NCBI RefSeq assembly: GCF_001597745.1
Contig: NZ_LUHJ01000042.1
Location: forward strand, 62,001 to 126,000
From: Anabaena sp. 4-3
Lineage (GTDB): Bacteria > Cyanobacteriota > Cyanobacteriia > Cyanobacteriales > Nostocaceae
Reading direction: 5' to 3'
DNA length: 64,000 nucleotides
Below are positions 16,918-25,333 of the stretch, piece after piece. Each line of letters begins with the position of its first letter. Position 1 is the stretch's first letter. The notes below the pieces were generated by a model that was not told the origin of the DNA, made no database searches, and saw only the letters and a list, made by a program, of their open reading frames with translations. Made by a program: the position numbers and the translations under genes.

Positions 16918-18591
16918 TTAAAAAACCTCCAGTGAGAGTATAGTTTGGTCATCTTCTTGAACGGGGTTATCTGCCTGGATGCGAGCCAATAAATCATTGA
17001 GAGACAGTGGTTGTGCTTGTGTTTGTAATATTTGCCACAGACCATCTTGTTTCAGCATAAAACGGCTGACTGGTGAAACGCCACCCTCGGACTTTGCGGA
17101 TTCTAAAAAGTTATTTGATACCATTGCTTCTGTGATGCCATCACTGGCTAGCAGTAATGTGTCTCCAGGCGCGAGAACTAAATGACCTGATTGGGCTTGC
17201 CACTTAGGTAATATTCCTATAGGAATACCCCGGACTTTCAGATAGTTCGGTGGTTCTACTTTCGTGGCTTGGCGTGACCAAACCAGGGGATAGATATGTC
17301 CAGCGTTGGCATATCTCAGTTCTCTGGTAGTAGGGTGATAACAAGCCAAGACTAAAGTAATGAAGCAATTGTTGCCCATTAAGTCATGACATAAAGCATT
17401 GTTAAGATTATGTATAACTACATTCGGATCTGCCGGTGTTTCCTGAGATAATTCCCGACGCAATACGGAAATGGCACTAGCCATGAATAAAGCAGCCGGT
17501 ACACCCTTACCGGAAACGTCACCAACGGCTAACCATAAATTCCCTTTGGGATGCACGAACACCTCAAAAAAATCACCTCCCACTTCTCGCGCTGGGTAGC
17601 AGCAAGCTTGGATCTTTGCGCCTGGAATATCTGGTAAAGTTTGGCGTAGCAGGTTGTGTTGAATTTGCCGGGCAACCTCTAACTCAGCTTTGATTTGCTC
17701 TTGCTTTTCCTGAAGACGCTGGTAAAGTTTGGCTTGGGAAAGGGCTAAAGCAGCTTGTTCAGCCACACCAGCAATCAGTTGAATTTCTTCCTCATGCCAA
17801 GGATAATCTTCTCCCCACTGACATAAAGCTAGCACAGCCAGCAGGTGTTGTTGGTAACTCAGGGGGACAACTAAGTAGTTACAAGTTTTACCTGCATCTG
17901 TATCTTGAGCAATTTGATATTCACCAGTTTCTAGGACTTTCTCAATTAAAATACTGGGGTTAAAAGTATTATCTGTAACAGGAATTACTGGATTTTGATA
18001 GAAAAATTGGTTTGTTGTCAGGCTGTCACCTGCTACGGGTTGGAGTAGGCAATAAGTAGCATCAAAGGTTTCTCCGATAGTAGCGGCAATTTTTTGCAGC
18101 ATACTTTCATAATCCAATGATTCTCGAATTGCCGTTGTTACCGCATTAAATAAAGATTCTCGCCGCAAAGCCCGACCTAATTCTTGGGTGCGCTTTTTAA
18201 CTAAGCGATAGGTGTCAGTAGCTTGTTCGACTATAATTTTTAGCTGTTCAGGACTCCAAGGTTTGGTAATGTACTTGAATACTTGACCTGAGTTAATCGC
18301 GTCTACCAAATCTTCCACATCGGTAAAACCAGTCAGTAAAATCCGAATCGTGTCAGGAAAGCTTTCAACTGTATGACTGAGAAATTCAGTCCCATTCATT
18401 CCTGGCATTCTTTGGTCTGAGATAATTACCGCCATTTCGCCTTCTTGCTCTAGAATTGCCAAGGCGTTATGGGGATGATTGGCTTTGTATACCTGGAAAT
18501 TGCGCCTAAAAGTACGGTAGAGTAAATCTAAGTTATCTGGCTCATCATCAACGACCATGAGCTTGAGTTTTTCTACCTTGGGTTCCGTCAT
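16918..18591 (-). CDS. Response regulator with GAF and PP2C (SpoIIE/RsbU-type) phosphatase domains
   Basis: 557 residues in three domains. A receiver domain (residues about 10-130) has the acidic pair VVDDEPD, phospho-acceptor Asp in IISDQRMPGMNG and Lys in YITKPW. A GAF domain covers about 165-290. A short coiled coil (LQEKQEQIKAELEVARQIQ) leads to a SpoIIE-type phosphatase (about 320-555) with metal ligands in VGGDFFE, VGDVSGKGV and LLASDGITEAM. It should dephosphorylate a STAS-type protein when its receiver is phosphorylated. It is co-transcribed with the downstream anti-sigma-type kinase. Confidence 0.93.
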   Translation of the reverse strand: MTEPKVEKLKLMVVDDEPDNLDLLYRTFRRNFQVYKANHPHNALAILEQEGEMAVIISDQRMPGMNGTEFLSHTVESFPDTIRILLTGFTDVEDLVDAINSGQVFKYITKPWSPEQLKIIVEQATDTYRLVKKRTQELGRALRRESLFNAVTTAIRESLDYESMLQKIAATIGETFDATYCLLQPVAGDSLTTNQFFYQNPVIPVTDNTFNPSILIEKVLETGEYQIAQDTDAGKTCNYLVVPLSYQQHLLAVLALCQWGEDYPWHEEEIQLIAGVAEQAALALSQAKLYQRLQEKQEQIKAELEVARQIQHNLLRQTLPDIPGAKIQACCYPAREVGGDFFEVFVHPKGNLWLAVGDVSGKGVPAALFMASAISVLRRELSQETPADPNVVIHNLNNALCHDLMGNNCFITLVLACYHPTTRELRYANAGHIYPLVWSRQATKVEPPNYLKVRGIPIGILPKWQAQSGHLVLAPGDTLLLASDGITEAMVSNNFLESAKSEGGVSPVSRFMLKQDGLWQILQTQAQPLSLNDLLARIQADNPVQEDDQTILSLEVF

Positions 18592-18767
18592 ATTTGATTT
18601 TCATTTACGGATAATTTATCAGCGAGATAGTACAATCCCTATCGCACCAAATCACGAAAATTCGCTGAAAACGTGATGATTTTCAGCAATAGTTTTATAT
18701 TTATCAGTATAACTTTACTCTTAAATTTTGTAACTCAATTTAACTCTAGGTGAGGAAAAATTGCAGA

Positions 18768-19490
18768 TTAACCCACTAATCCAGAACGTAAAGCACGGAC
18801 AGCTGCTTGAGTGCGGTCATCGGCGGATAGCTTGTTCAAGATATTACGGACATGGGTTTTTACTGTCCCGACTGTGATGTAAAGGCGTTCGGCAATTACG
18901 GCGTTGCTACAACCTTCGACAATTAACTGTAGCACTTCTAATTCTCTGTCGGTGAGAGCGCAGGGATCAAAGATATCCTGGTTTTCTGTGACATCCAGGC
19001 TGGGGGCAGCATTTTTTGGCTCGGCGGCGGCAGCAGTATCCGTTTTGGTGGGATTTTGTTTCGCTTGTTGTAATACAATGCGTGCGATCGCTGGATCTAT
19101 CCAAGCATGACCATTGTAAGTTACTTTCACCGCTTCCACCAAATTATCAAACTTAATGTCTTTCATGCAGTAGGAGTCAGCCCCAGCCGCAAACGCCGCC
19201 AACACAGATTCTTTATTATCCTGAAGTGTAAGAATTAATACTTTAGTTTCTAGCTCATCGCCGTTATTAGTAGATTTTAACTCCCTTGTGAGTTCAATAC
19301 CGTCTTTATCTGGTAGACCAATATCGACAATCGCTATATCTGGCTGTATTTTTTTTAACAACTTCATTCCTTCCGTAGCATTAGCAGCTTCACCTACTAC
19401 TTCAATTTCTTCCCTTTGTTGTAAAGCTGTGCGAATACCCACGCGGGTAAGGTCATGATCTTCAATCAGCGCAATCCGAATTTTACTCAT
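18768..19490 (-). CDS. NarL/LuxR-family response regulator
   Basis: 240 residues. The receiver domain (1-125) has IEDHD, phospho-acceptor Asp in IAIVDIGLPDKDG and Lys in SYCMKDI. A linker rich in Ala/Pro/Thr (about 145-170) leads to a LuxR-type HTH: LTDRELEVLQLIVEGCSNAV...VGTVKTHVRNILNKL. It binds DNA; targets are unknown. The cognate kinase is not adjacent. It is upstream of, and on the same strand as, the SpoIIE-type regulator but separated by 176 bp, so probably a separate transcript. Confidence 0.92.
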   Translation of the reverse strand: MSKIRIALIEDHDLTRVGIRTALQQREEIEVVGEAANATEGMKLLKKIQPDIAIVDIGLPDKDGIELTRELKSTNNGDELETKVLILTLQDNKESVLAAFAAGADSYCMKDIKFDNLVEAVKVTYNGHAWIDPAIARIVLQQAKQNPTKTDTAAAAEPKNAAPSLDVTENQDIFDPCALTDRELEVLQLIVEGCSNAVIAERLYITVGTVKTHVRNILNKLSADDRTQAAVRALRSGLVG

Positions 19491-19988
19491 AGTCCGCTTC
19501 TACCCGTTACCCTCACTGAAATGACTTAATAGATGCAGTGTAAATAATTATGTTCACAGACAAATATAGAGTTTTTACTTATGAGGCTCAGACAAATGAT
19601 ATGATTGTTTAATATTAGGTCAAGTCTCGGTCAATTCCCGACTCAAGCCCCAAAAATTACCTATTGTCAATCGTTGCAGAGCATTCTTAGTAGGGAATTT
19701 CCAGGTTTGTGCCGATACTTGACCTATGATAGTAGCGTATTGATAGTCTAAAAAAGTTAATTTACGCGGCATTTGTCAGAAATCGATGATAAAAGCTGCT
19801 GATCAATTATAAGCTGTTGTTATTACTGAAAATAATCAATATCCAGTTCCTACAGTATCGTTGCTTTTGCCTCAGCACGGTAGTTTACCAAGTTTTACTC
19901 TCACCCAAGACTCACACACACCCTATTAAAAAATTTGATAAACTATCGTTCGAGATCATCTGGTGTGAGGCTAATTAAAAGTAGGGCT
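19491..19988. other. Intergenic region, nothing recognised
   Basis: 498 bp between divergent genes. It is AT-rich and should hold promoters for both flanking genes. I see no repeat array, RNA gene or ORF that I can support. Confidence 0.5.
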
Positions 19989-20741
19989 ATGTTTCAAATG
20001 CCTAAAGTGTTTTCGGTGTTAGGAATACCAGTGCATGTGATGAATGACTATGCAGGCTGGTTGCTGGATTGCTTGCAACACAGTCGAGGCAGTCATGTCA
20101 TCACCCTGAATGCAGAAATGACGATGCAAGCGCAGCAAAATCCTTCCTTAGCTAATGTCATTGAAAATGCCGAGTTGGTGATTCCAGATGGTGCGGGGGT
20201 AGTGCTGTATTTGCAGTGGCTACTTTGGCAAAAAGTTCAACGTTGTCCCGGTATTGAACTAGCAGAAAAGCTGTTACACGCTATGGGACAACAGCAGATA
20301 GACAAACAAGTGTTTTTCTATGGCGGTGCGCCGGGAGTCGCTGCACAAGCCGCAGCCTTTTGGCAACAGCAAATTCCGAGTCTGCACATAGCGGGTACTC
20401 ACTCCGGCTACCATTCGGCTGAAGAAGAACAACAATTGCAGCAAACTCTGGCGCAATTGCAACCCCAAGTAATTTTGGTGGGTTTGGGAGTACCACGTCA
20501 AGAATTATGGATTGCCCAAAACCGTCATTTGTGTCCCCAAGCAATTTGGATTGGTGTCGGTGGCAGTTTTGATATTTGGTCAGGGACAAAATCTCGCGCC
20601 CCGGCATGGTTGGGTAATAATAATTTGGAATGGCTATATCGGTTGTATAAAGAACCTTGGCGTTGGCGGCGGATGTTAGCTTTACCCAAGTTTGCTATCA
20701 AAGCCTTTGTTTATCGATTCACAGCCAGAAGTGCAACTTAA
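19989..20741 (+). CDS. WecG/TagA/CpsF-family glycosyltransferase
   Basis: 250 residues from the ATG at 19989; a TTG at 19935 in frame would add 18 residues not typical of the family. The family signature is clear: ITLNAEMTMQAQQNP, VIPDGAGVV with the catalytic Asp, and LVGLGVPRQELW, WIGVGGSFDIWSG in the C-terminal half. These GT26 enzymes transfer N-acetylmannosaminuronic acid or a similar sugar to a lipid-linked acceptor in cell-envelope polysaccharide synthesis. The C-terminal basic helix (EWLYRLYKEPWRWRR) binds membrane. The next gene is an FtsE-type ATPase. Confidence 0.92.
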   Translation: MFQMPKVFSVLGIPVHVMNDYAGWLLDCLQHSRGSHVITLNAEMTMQAQQNPSLANVIENAELVIPDGAGVVLYLQWLLWQKVQRCPGIELAEKLLHAMGQQQIDKQVFFYGGAPGVAAQAAAFWQQQIPSLHIAGTHSGYHSAEEEQQLQQTLAQLQPQVILVGLGVPRQELWIAQNRHLCPQAIWIGVGGSFDIWSGTKSRAPAWLGNNNLEWLYRLYKEPWRWRRMLALPKFAIKAFVYRFTARSAT

Positions 20742-20749
20742 ATTCAGGG

Positions 20750-21000
20750 AATCGGGAATGGGGAGTAGGGGGTACAAATCAATTCAAAATACCCTGCGGG
20801 AACGCCAAAGGCGTACAAAATTCAAAATAGCCTTCTCCTATCGGAGACGCTCACGCGAACGGCAAGGCTTACGCCTACAAAATTTCAGAATCCTGGGGAA
20901 ATGGGGATGAGGGAAATGAGGGAACAGGGGAGCAGAGGGAGCAGGGGAGCAGGGGAGCAGGGGGAGAAAACTTTTACCCAGTCAACAGTCAACAGATTAA
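20750..21000. repeat. Cluster of Nostoc-type dispersed repeats
   Basis: The space between the glycosyltransferase and ftsE contains a segment with CCTGCGGGAACGCCAAAGGCG and GGAGACGCTCACGCGAACGG (about 20800-20870), then GGGGAGCAGGGGAGCAG tracts and CAGTCAACAGTCAAC (about 20920-20998). The same motifs recur near 32805, 37370 and 57040. The repeats are open in one reading frame into the ATPase gene. Confidence 0.7.
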
Positions 21001-21068
21001 CAAATCCAGTAACTACTGCTGCTCAAAATGATAGTGCCACTCAGCCGCCAAATTGTAGTTCTAGTAAC

Positions 21069-21737
21069 ATGGTGCAATTACGCTCTGTGACAAAAACCTA
21101 TGGTAATGGCTGCCATGCTTTGTTGGATGTGAATCTAGAGGTGAAACAAAAAGAATTCTTGTTTGTTACGGGGCCTAGTGGTTCTGGTAAGTCTACACTG
21201 TTAAAACTGCTGTATGGTGGGGAGTTACCTACACAGGGTGAAGTGATTGTCAATGAATGTAATGTATCAAGTTTGCGGGGCGATCGCTTGTCTTTATTTC
21301 GGCGACGTATTGGTATTATCTTTCAAGACTATAAGTTAATTTACCAGCGCACAGTCGCGGAAAATGTCACTTTTGTCTTAGAAGCTCAAGGCTACACCCG
21401 CAAAGAAATTCAAAGACGCTTAGAACCTACCTTAAAACTGGTGGGTTTGCTGGCTAAAGCTGATTGTTTTCCTGATCAACTTTCAGGGGGAGAACAACAG
21501 CGAGTCAGTATTGCGCGGGCGATTGTGGCAACACCACCGTTAATTTTAGCTGATGAACCCACAGGCAACCTTGATCCTGATAATTCCTGGCAAGTAATGC
21601 AAATTCTCCAAAAATTAAATTCTTTTGGGGCGACGGTAATTGTCACCACCCATGATGAGCAATTAGTCCGTCGTTGTAACAAGCCAGTAGTGCAAGTCCG
21701 TAATGGCAGACTGTATCGACAATCAGTAGTTAAATGA
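21069..21737 (+). CDS. ftsE: FtsE-type ABC ATPase
   Basis: 222 residues from ATG 21069 ([12 protein letters not shown]), the usual length of FtsE. Walker [22 protein letters not shown] after the Q-loop, [24 protein letters not shown] and the TTHDEQL H-loop are present. FtsE works with the membrane protein FtsX to control septal peptidoglycan hydrolases. No ftsX is next to it. The reading frame stays open upstream to 20901, but the added residues are encoded by G-rich repeats and are unlikely to be translated as a conserved part; a start between these points is possible. The symbol is by family resemblance. Confidence 0.82.
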   Translation: MVQLRSVTKTYGNGCHALLDVNLEVKQKEFLFVTGPSGSGKSTLLKLLYGGELPTQGEVIVNECNVSSLRGDRLSLFRRRIGIIFQDYKLIYQRTVAENVTFVLEAQGYTRKEIQRRLEPTLKLVGLLAKADCFPDQLSGGEQQRVSIARAIVATPPLILADEPTGNLDPDNSWQVMQILQKLNSFGATVIVTTHDEQLVRRCNKPVVQVRNGRLYRQSVVK

Positions 21738-21802
21738 GGATGTTTGACTGTTGACTGGTAAAAGTTCTTCTCACCTGCTTTGAAAGCTGCGAAAGCTCTC
21801 CA

Positions 21803-22567
21803 CTAAGAAGTAACGCGGACTTTAACTTTAGTTGCTAGCGGCTTGAGAGTTGGCAAGGGGGTAGATGGTAACTCCTCCCGTTGCAATATTTGTAAACTTT
21901 CCAAAGCAGCGTCTCGAATTGCTGTTTCTGCTTCGCGACTGAGGAGGAGGTGCAAACATTGCGCCACATCTTGCTGGTGTGCAGCATCGATTGACTGACG
22001 AGTGATGATTTTAGTCAATCTACGTACAGCAATCAACCGCTTAATGGGGTCTGGTTCTGTCAGATGCAGTAACAACTGCTCAAAGCTGTTTTCCTCACGC
22101 TGGCTGTAAAAGTTGACAATTTGCCAGACTAACAAAATTAAAGTAAATAATGTCCCCAGACCTTGGACAATAGCACCAGTCGCTATCCAATGGCTGTGGG
22201 AGTCTGTCCAAATTGCCGCCGCCATGTAAGTGCTGAGAGTGGCAATTCCCCCACTGCTGACGGCTAAGACTAATTGACGGTTTGGGCTATGGAGAAACTT
22301 TTTAATTTCTACCCAATGCAGTTGCCAATTCCATTTTTGCATTGAGTAGACCAGTAACATCACCCCAATCCCAACTAGCAAAGCCAAGAGTAATTTCCAG
22401 TTCCACAACAGCATAGCAACGACGATTGTCAAGCCGCCAAGAATAGCTCCTGGCTCTGAGAAACGCCGCCAAAATCGTTGCTTGGTGGCTTTGGTTTTAA
22501 ACTCTGGAAGCAGCAAGTTAAGCGTCTGGTTAATCAATTGCTGCCAAGAAGATAAAGCCTTTGCCAC
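21803..22567 (-). CDS. Membrane protein with C-terminal HEAT/ARM-like domain
   Basis: 254 residues. About four transmembrane segments (GAILGGLTIVVAMLLWNWKLLLALLVGIGVML at 45-76, then about 97-115 and 128-148) precede a cytoplasmic helical domain (about 155-235: LLHLTEPDPIKRLIAVRRLTKI...AAHQQDVAQCLHLLL) that looks like HEAT or armadillo repeats. I do not recognise a named family. It is convergent with ftsE (65 bp between stops). Confidence 0.75.
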   Translation of the reverse strand: MAKALSSWQQLINQTLNLLLPEFKTKATKQRFWRRFSEPGAILGGLTIVVAMLLWNWKLLLALLVGIGVMLLVYSMQKWNWQLHWVEIKKFLHSPNRQLVLAVSSGGIATLSTYMAAAIWTDSHSHWIATGAIVQGLGTLFTLILLVWQIVNFYSQREENSFEQLLLHLTEPDPIKRLIAVRRLTKIITRQSIDAAHQQDVAQCLHLLLSREAETAIRDAALESLQILQREELPSTPLPTLKPLATKVKVRVTS

Positions 22568-22879
22568 AGTGTCTACCTACCTATTTCCAAATTGTCTATA
22601 TTGTATTACTGATAGGACTACGCAAGTCTTATAATTAAGCTACTTTATTTTTTGGTGCGTAACTAGGTGATTATTCGGTAACTTGATTGAGCCTTAATCT
22701 GACGCTGGCCAGAGGTGTCAAAATTATCAGTTAGTGGATAATAGCAATTGTGGGAAATATAAATAAGACTTAGTTGTGCTTCAAAAGTCAAGATGCTTTT
22801 GTTTGTATTTATTGATGATTTTGAAGTCGAACAACTGTCACCTGCGCTGAGAAACCATAATCATCGATAACATAGGCTT
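22568..22879. other. Intergenic region, promoters only
   Basis: 312 bp between divergent genes. No repeat array or RNA gene is recognised. An ATCATCGATAAC stretch just before the hydrolase start does not match a ribosome-binding site. Confidence 0.4.
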
Positions 22880-23815
22880 ATGTTTCAGCCACAGGGATTT
22901 GAACAACGTTCTATCATTACCTCCCTAGGTAAGATGGTGTATTATACTGCCACTGGTTCACTTTGGCAGGACAACAGAAGCGCACAATCAAACCAAGAAA
23001 CTTTGGTATTTCTTCATGGTTTTGGTGGTGGGTCTTCATCTTATGAGTGGTCTAAGGTTTATCCGGCTTTTGCGGCTAATTATCGCATTCTCGCCCCAGA
23101 TTTAATTGGATGGGGTCAGTCGGAACATCCAGCGAGGAATTACAAGATTGAGGATTATTTGACGGTAATTCGAGAGTTTGTTGAGCAAACTTGTACAGGG
23201 CCAGTGACAGCGATCGCTTCTTCTCTGACAGCAGCGTTTACAATTCGAGTAGCTATCACCCATCCCCATCTATTCAAGTCTTTAATTCTCGTCACACCAG
23301 CCGGACTGTCTGACTTTGGTGAGGACTACTCCCGCAGTTGGTTTGCTCAGATTATTAGTGTTCCTGTTCTCGACCGTTTCTTATATAGCACTGGTGTTGC
23401 TACTAGCGGCGGTATCCGTAGTTTCTTAGAACAACGGCAATTTGCCCAATCTAACCGTATCTATGAGGAAATTGTGGCAGCTTATCTAGAATCTGCCCAA
23501 CAGCCTAATGCTGAATATGCAGCCCTGTCTTTTGTTCGGGGTGACTTGTGCTTTGATTTATCCCTCTACATCCAACAGTTAACCACACCAACGGCAATTA
23601 TTTGGGGGCAGAAGTCCCAATTTACGGGGCCAGACATTGGCCGCCGTCTAGCAGAGAAGAATCCTCAAGCTATCCGTATTTTCCAACCTCTGGAAGATGT
23701 AGGACTGACACCGCAGTTGGAACTCCCCGCCGTGACAATCGGACTAATTCACCGATTTTTGCCTTTGCTGACTGACACCAGAATTCAGCAGACAGTTGTG
23801 ACGATTCACGGATAA
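22880..23815 (+). CDS. Alpha/beta hydrolase
   Basis: 311 residues. HGFGGGSSSYEW (oxyanion region, about residue 55), ILAPDLIGWGQSEHP (about 80) and the nucleophile region AIASSLTAAF (about 118) follow the alpha/beta-hydrolase order. The usual GxSxG elbow reads A-S-S-L-T, so the first Gly is replaced. An acid Asp/Glu lies near WGQKSQFTGPD, but the usual C-terminal catalytic His is not obvious (DVGLTPQLELP). A non-canonical or inactive enzyme is therefore possible. A hairpin terminator follows. Confidence 0.82.
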   Translation: MFQPQGFEQRSIITSLGKMVYYTATGSLWQDNRSAQSNQETLVFLHGFGGGSSSYEWSKVYPAFAANYRILAPDLIGWGQSEHPARNYKIEDYLTVIREFVEQTCTGPVTAIASSLTAAFTIRVAITHPHLFKSLILVTPAGLSDFGEDYSRSWFAQIISVPVLDRFLYSTGVATSGGIRSFLEQRQFAQSNRIYEEIVAAYLESAQQPNAEYAALSFVRGDLCFDLSLYIQQLTTPTAIIWGQKSQFTGPDIGRRLAEKNPQAIRIFQPLEDVGLTPQLELPAVTIGLIHRFLPLLTDTRIQQTVVTIHG

Positions 23816-23852
23816 AAGGGAACAGGGAACAGGGAATAGGGAATAAAAATAA

Positions 23853-23880
23853 AGGCGGGAAAATTCCCGCCTCTTGATTG
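23853..23880 (+). terminator. Hairpin terminator after the alpha/beta hydrolase
   Basis: AGGCGGGAA and TTCCCGCCT form an 8-9 bp GC-rich stem with a tiny loop (23853-23872), followed by a moderately T-rich CTTGATTGTT. It lies 38 bp after the stop codon. Confidence 0.65.
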
Positions 23881-24121
23881 TTAACACACATCTTGCACCT
23901 GTTCCTTAATGATAATTTTTGTAGGGTGGGCATTGCTTGCAAGTTGTTCAAACCCTTAATTTTAGGTTGTTGGCAGTGCATCGCCTTACGCTTATTGAGA
24001 ATGGTGCAAGATATGACTTAAGCTAAATTTTACAAAAATTAAAATTATTTTGACCACCTCGCCCTAGAAGTGTTAAGTATGGGGATGGGAGTGTTGCCTG
24101 TTGTCCGTTCCCTGTTCCCTT
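23881..24121. other. Short intergenic stretch with part of a dispersed repeat
   Basis: Between the terminator and the cnaT stop. It includes TGTAGGGTGGGCATTGC (about 23920) and a GTTCCCTGTTCCC tract (about 24105). No gene is seen. Confidence 0.4.
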
Positions 24122-25192
24122 TTAAAAAAGCTGAAAGGTTTTTCCTGAAACTGTGTTAATTACCTGAGTGAGTTGTTCGAGTTTGTGGGCGACTATTCCA
24201 CTAGATAATAATTCTTCCGCTTTGGCTATACCTGATTGCATATCATCACAAATCCCACTCCGCCAAAGATAAAATCCGCCATTCCATAAGGCTGTTTGCA
24301 GTAGTTCGCTAGGTTTACCAGCTAACACGCCCTGAATTTGAGCTAGTAATTCTTCGGTAGTTGTCAGGGGGACGTTTTTAGTAGTAAACCCGTAATCATG
24401 GGGTGAGAGAAGTAATCTTTGGATTTCTGGGGATGCTTGAGATAGGGCAATGATGGCTGTGCGATCGCGCGGTAAATCACTACTACCTTCTAATCCCTTG
24501 ACTAAGGTAAATTTGCTGACTCCCCGCAGTCTCAAGGCTACTTGAAACATTGCTTCTGTGGGCGGATGCACAAACCCCGCTACTATATGAGCATCCCCAG
24601 CATAAGGACACCAAATTAATTCCATTGTCGCTAAGGGGGGACGTTTGCCTAATTGCTCCCGGTATTCCCAAAGACTTTGAGTTAAGGGAAAATGCTGAGG
24701 CGGATAAACAAAGCCGATGCCTGTTTCCTCGAAGACTTCTTGGGTGTGTGCCAATAATAGGTTAGTCCAATCAATGCCTAACCCTTGCCAAATATCTACT
24801 AATGGTAAACCGTATTTTGTCGGGAGGCGATCGCCTCCGTGCATCACTACTGGTTGTCCGACAGCAGCCAGCATCAGGGCGATTATCGGGCTAATTGGTG
24901 CTGTACGGGTTCTACCATCATAAGGTTGACCAAAAACTATGACTGGATGTGTAGAGGTGATTGGTTGCAGTTTTGGCCCCAGTTCCTCGTAAGCATCCAA
25001 CATTCCCGCTAATTCTTCTCCTGTGGGGCGTTTGATGCGGTGGGCAATTAAAAACGCACCAATTTGGGCTGGTGTAGCTTCACCTAATAACATCATTTTA
25101 GTGGCGGTGGCTGCTTCCGCACGAGTTAAACTCTCACCTGTATGGTTGCCACTGCCTACCTTTTTCAGCAATTCCCTGAATAAAATACTCAT
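24122..25192 (-). CDS. cnaT: CnaT, nitrate-assimilation regulator (TrpD-like)
   Basis: 356 residues from ATG 25192 (MSILFRELLKKVGSGNHTG). The frame stays open for 95 codons upstream, but those codons lie in the adjacent IS element. It resembles anthranilate phosphoribosyltransferase: GESLTRAEAATATKMMLLGEATPAQIGAFLIAHRIKRPT with the glycosyltransferase family 3 N-terminal domain, then the main domain (PIIALMLAAVGQPVVMHGGDRLPTKYG). In place of the TrpD GTGGD phosphoribosyl-binding motif I see YDGRTRT, so it is not a normal TrpD. In Anabaena PCC 7120 CnaT is required for expression of the nirA operon by an unknown mechanism. Its location beside ntcB supports the call. Confidence 0.85.
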   Translation of the reverse strand: MSILFRELLKKVGSGNHTGESLTRAEAATATKMMLLGEATPAQIGAFLIAHRIKRPTGEELAGMLDAYEELGPKLQPITSTHPVIVFGQPYDGRTRTAPISPIIALMLAAVGQPVVMHGGDRLPTKYGLPLVDIWQGLGIDWTNLLLAHTQEVFEETGIGFVYPPQHFPLTQSLWEYREQLGKRPPLATMELIWCPYAGDAHIVAGFVHPPTEAMFQVALRLRGVSKFTLVKGLEGSSDLPRDRTAIIALSQASPEIQRLLLSPHDYGFTTKNVPLTTTEELLAQIQGVLAGKPSELLQTALWNGGFYLWRSGICDDMQSGIAKAEELLSSGIVAHKLEQLTQVINTVSGKTFQLF

Positions 25193-25217
25193 CAGAAACC
25201 TCACGGGAGTTTGGAAA

Positions 25218-25238
25218 CCACTGGCTAGAAGCCAGTGG
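25218..25238. repeat. Left-end hairpin of the tnpB element
   Basis: A perfect 9-bp stem (25218-25226 with 25230-25238) and 3-nt loop. The stem sequence CTGGCT is shared with the right-end hairpin, as often seen for subterminal hairpins recognised by a TnpA transposase acting in trans. Confidence 0.75.
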
Positions 25239-25333
25239 AGGAAAAACGACACGGTGGGATTTATCCCACAGTTTTTCTTGTTGAATAGACAACAATTTCG
25301 CTGTAATCTTCTAGATGTAGCGAAAATTGTTTT

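Noticed and set aside
23670-23981. 103-codon minus-strand ORF
   Set aside because: It overlaps the end of the alpha/beta hydrolase and the terminator and has no family-like sequence.
24122-25192. Ordinary TrpD (tryptophan synthesis)
   Set aside because: The phosphoribosyl-binding GTGGD motif is replaced, no trp gene is adjacent, and the gene lies beside ntcB.
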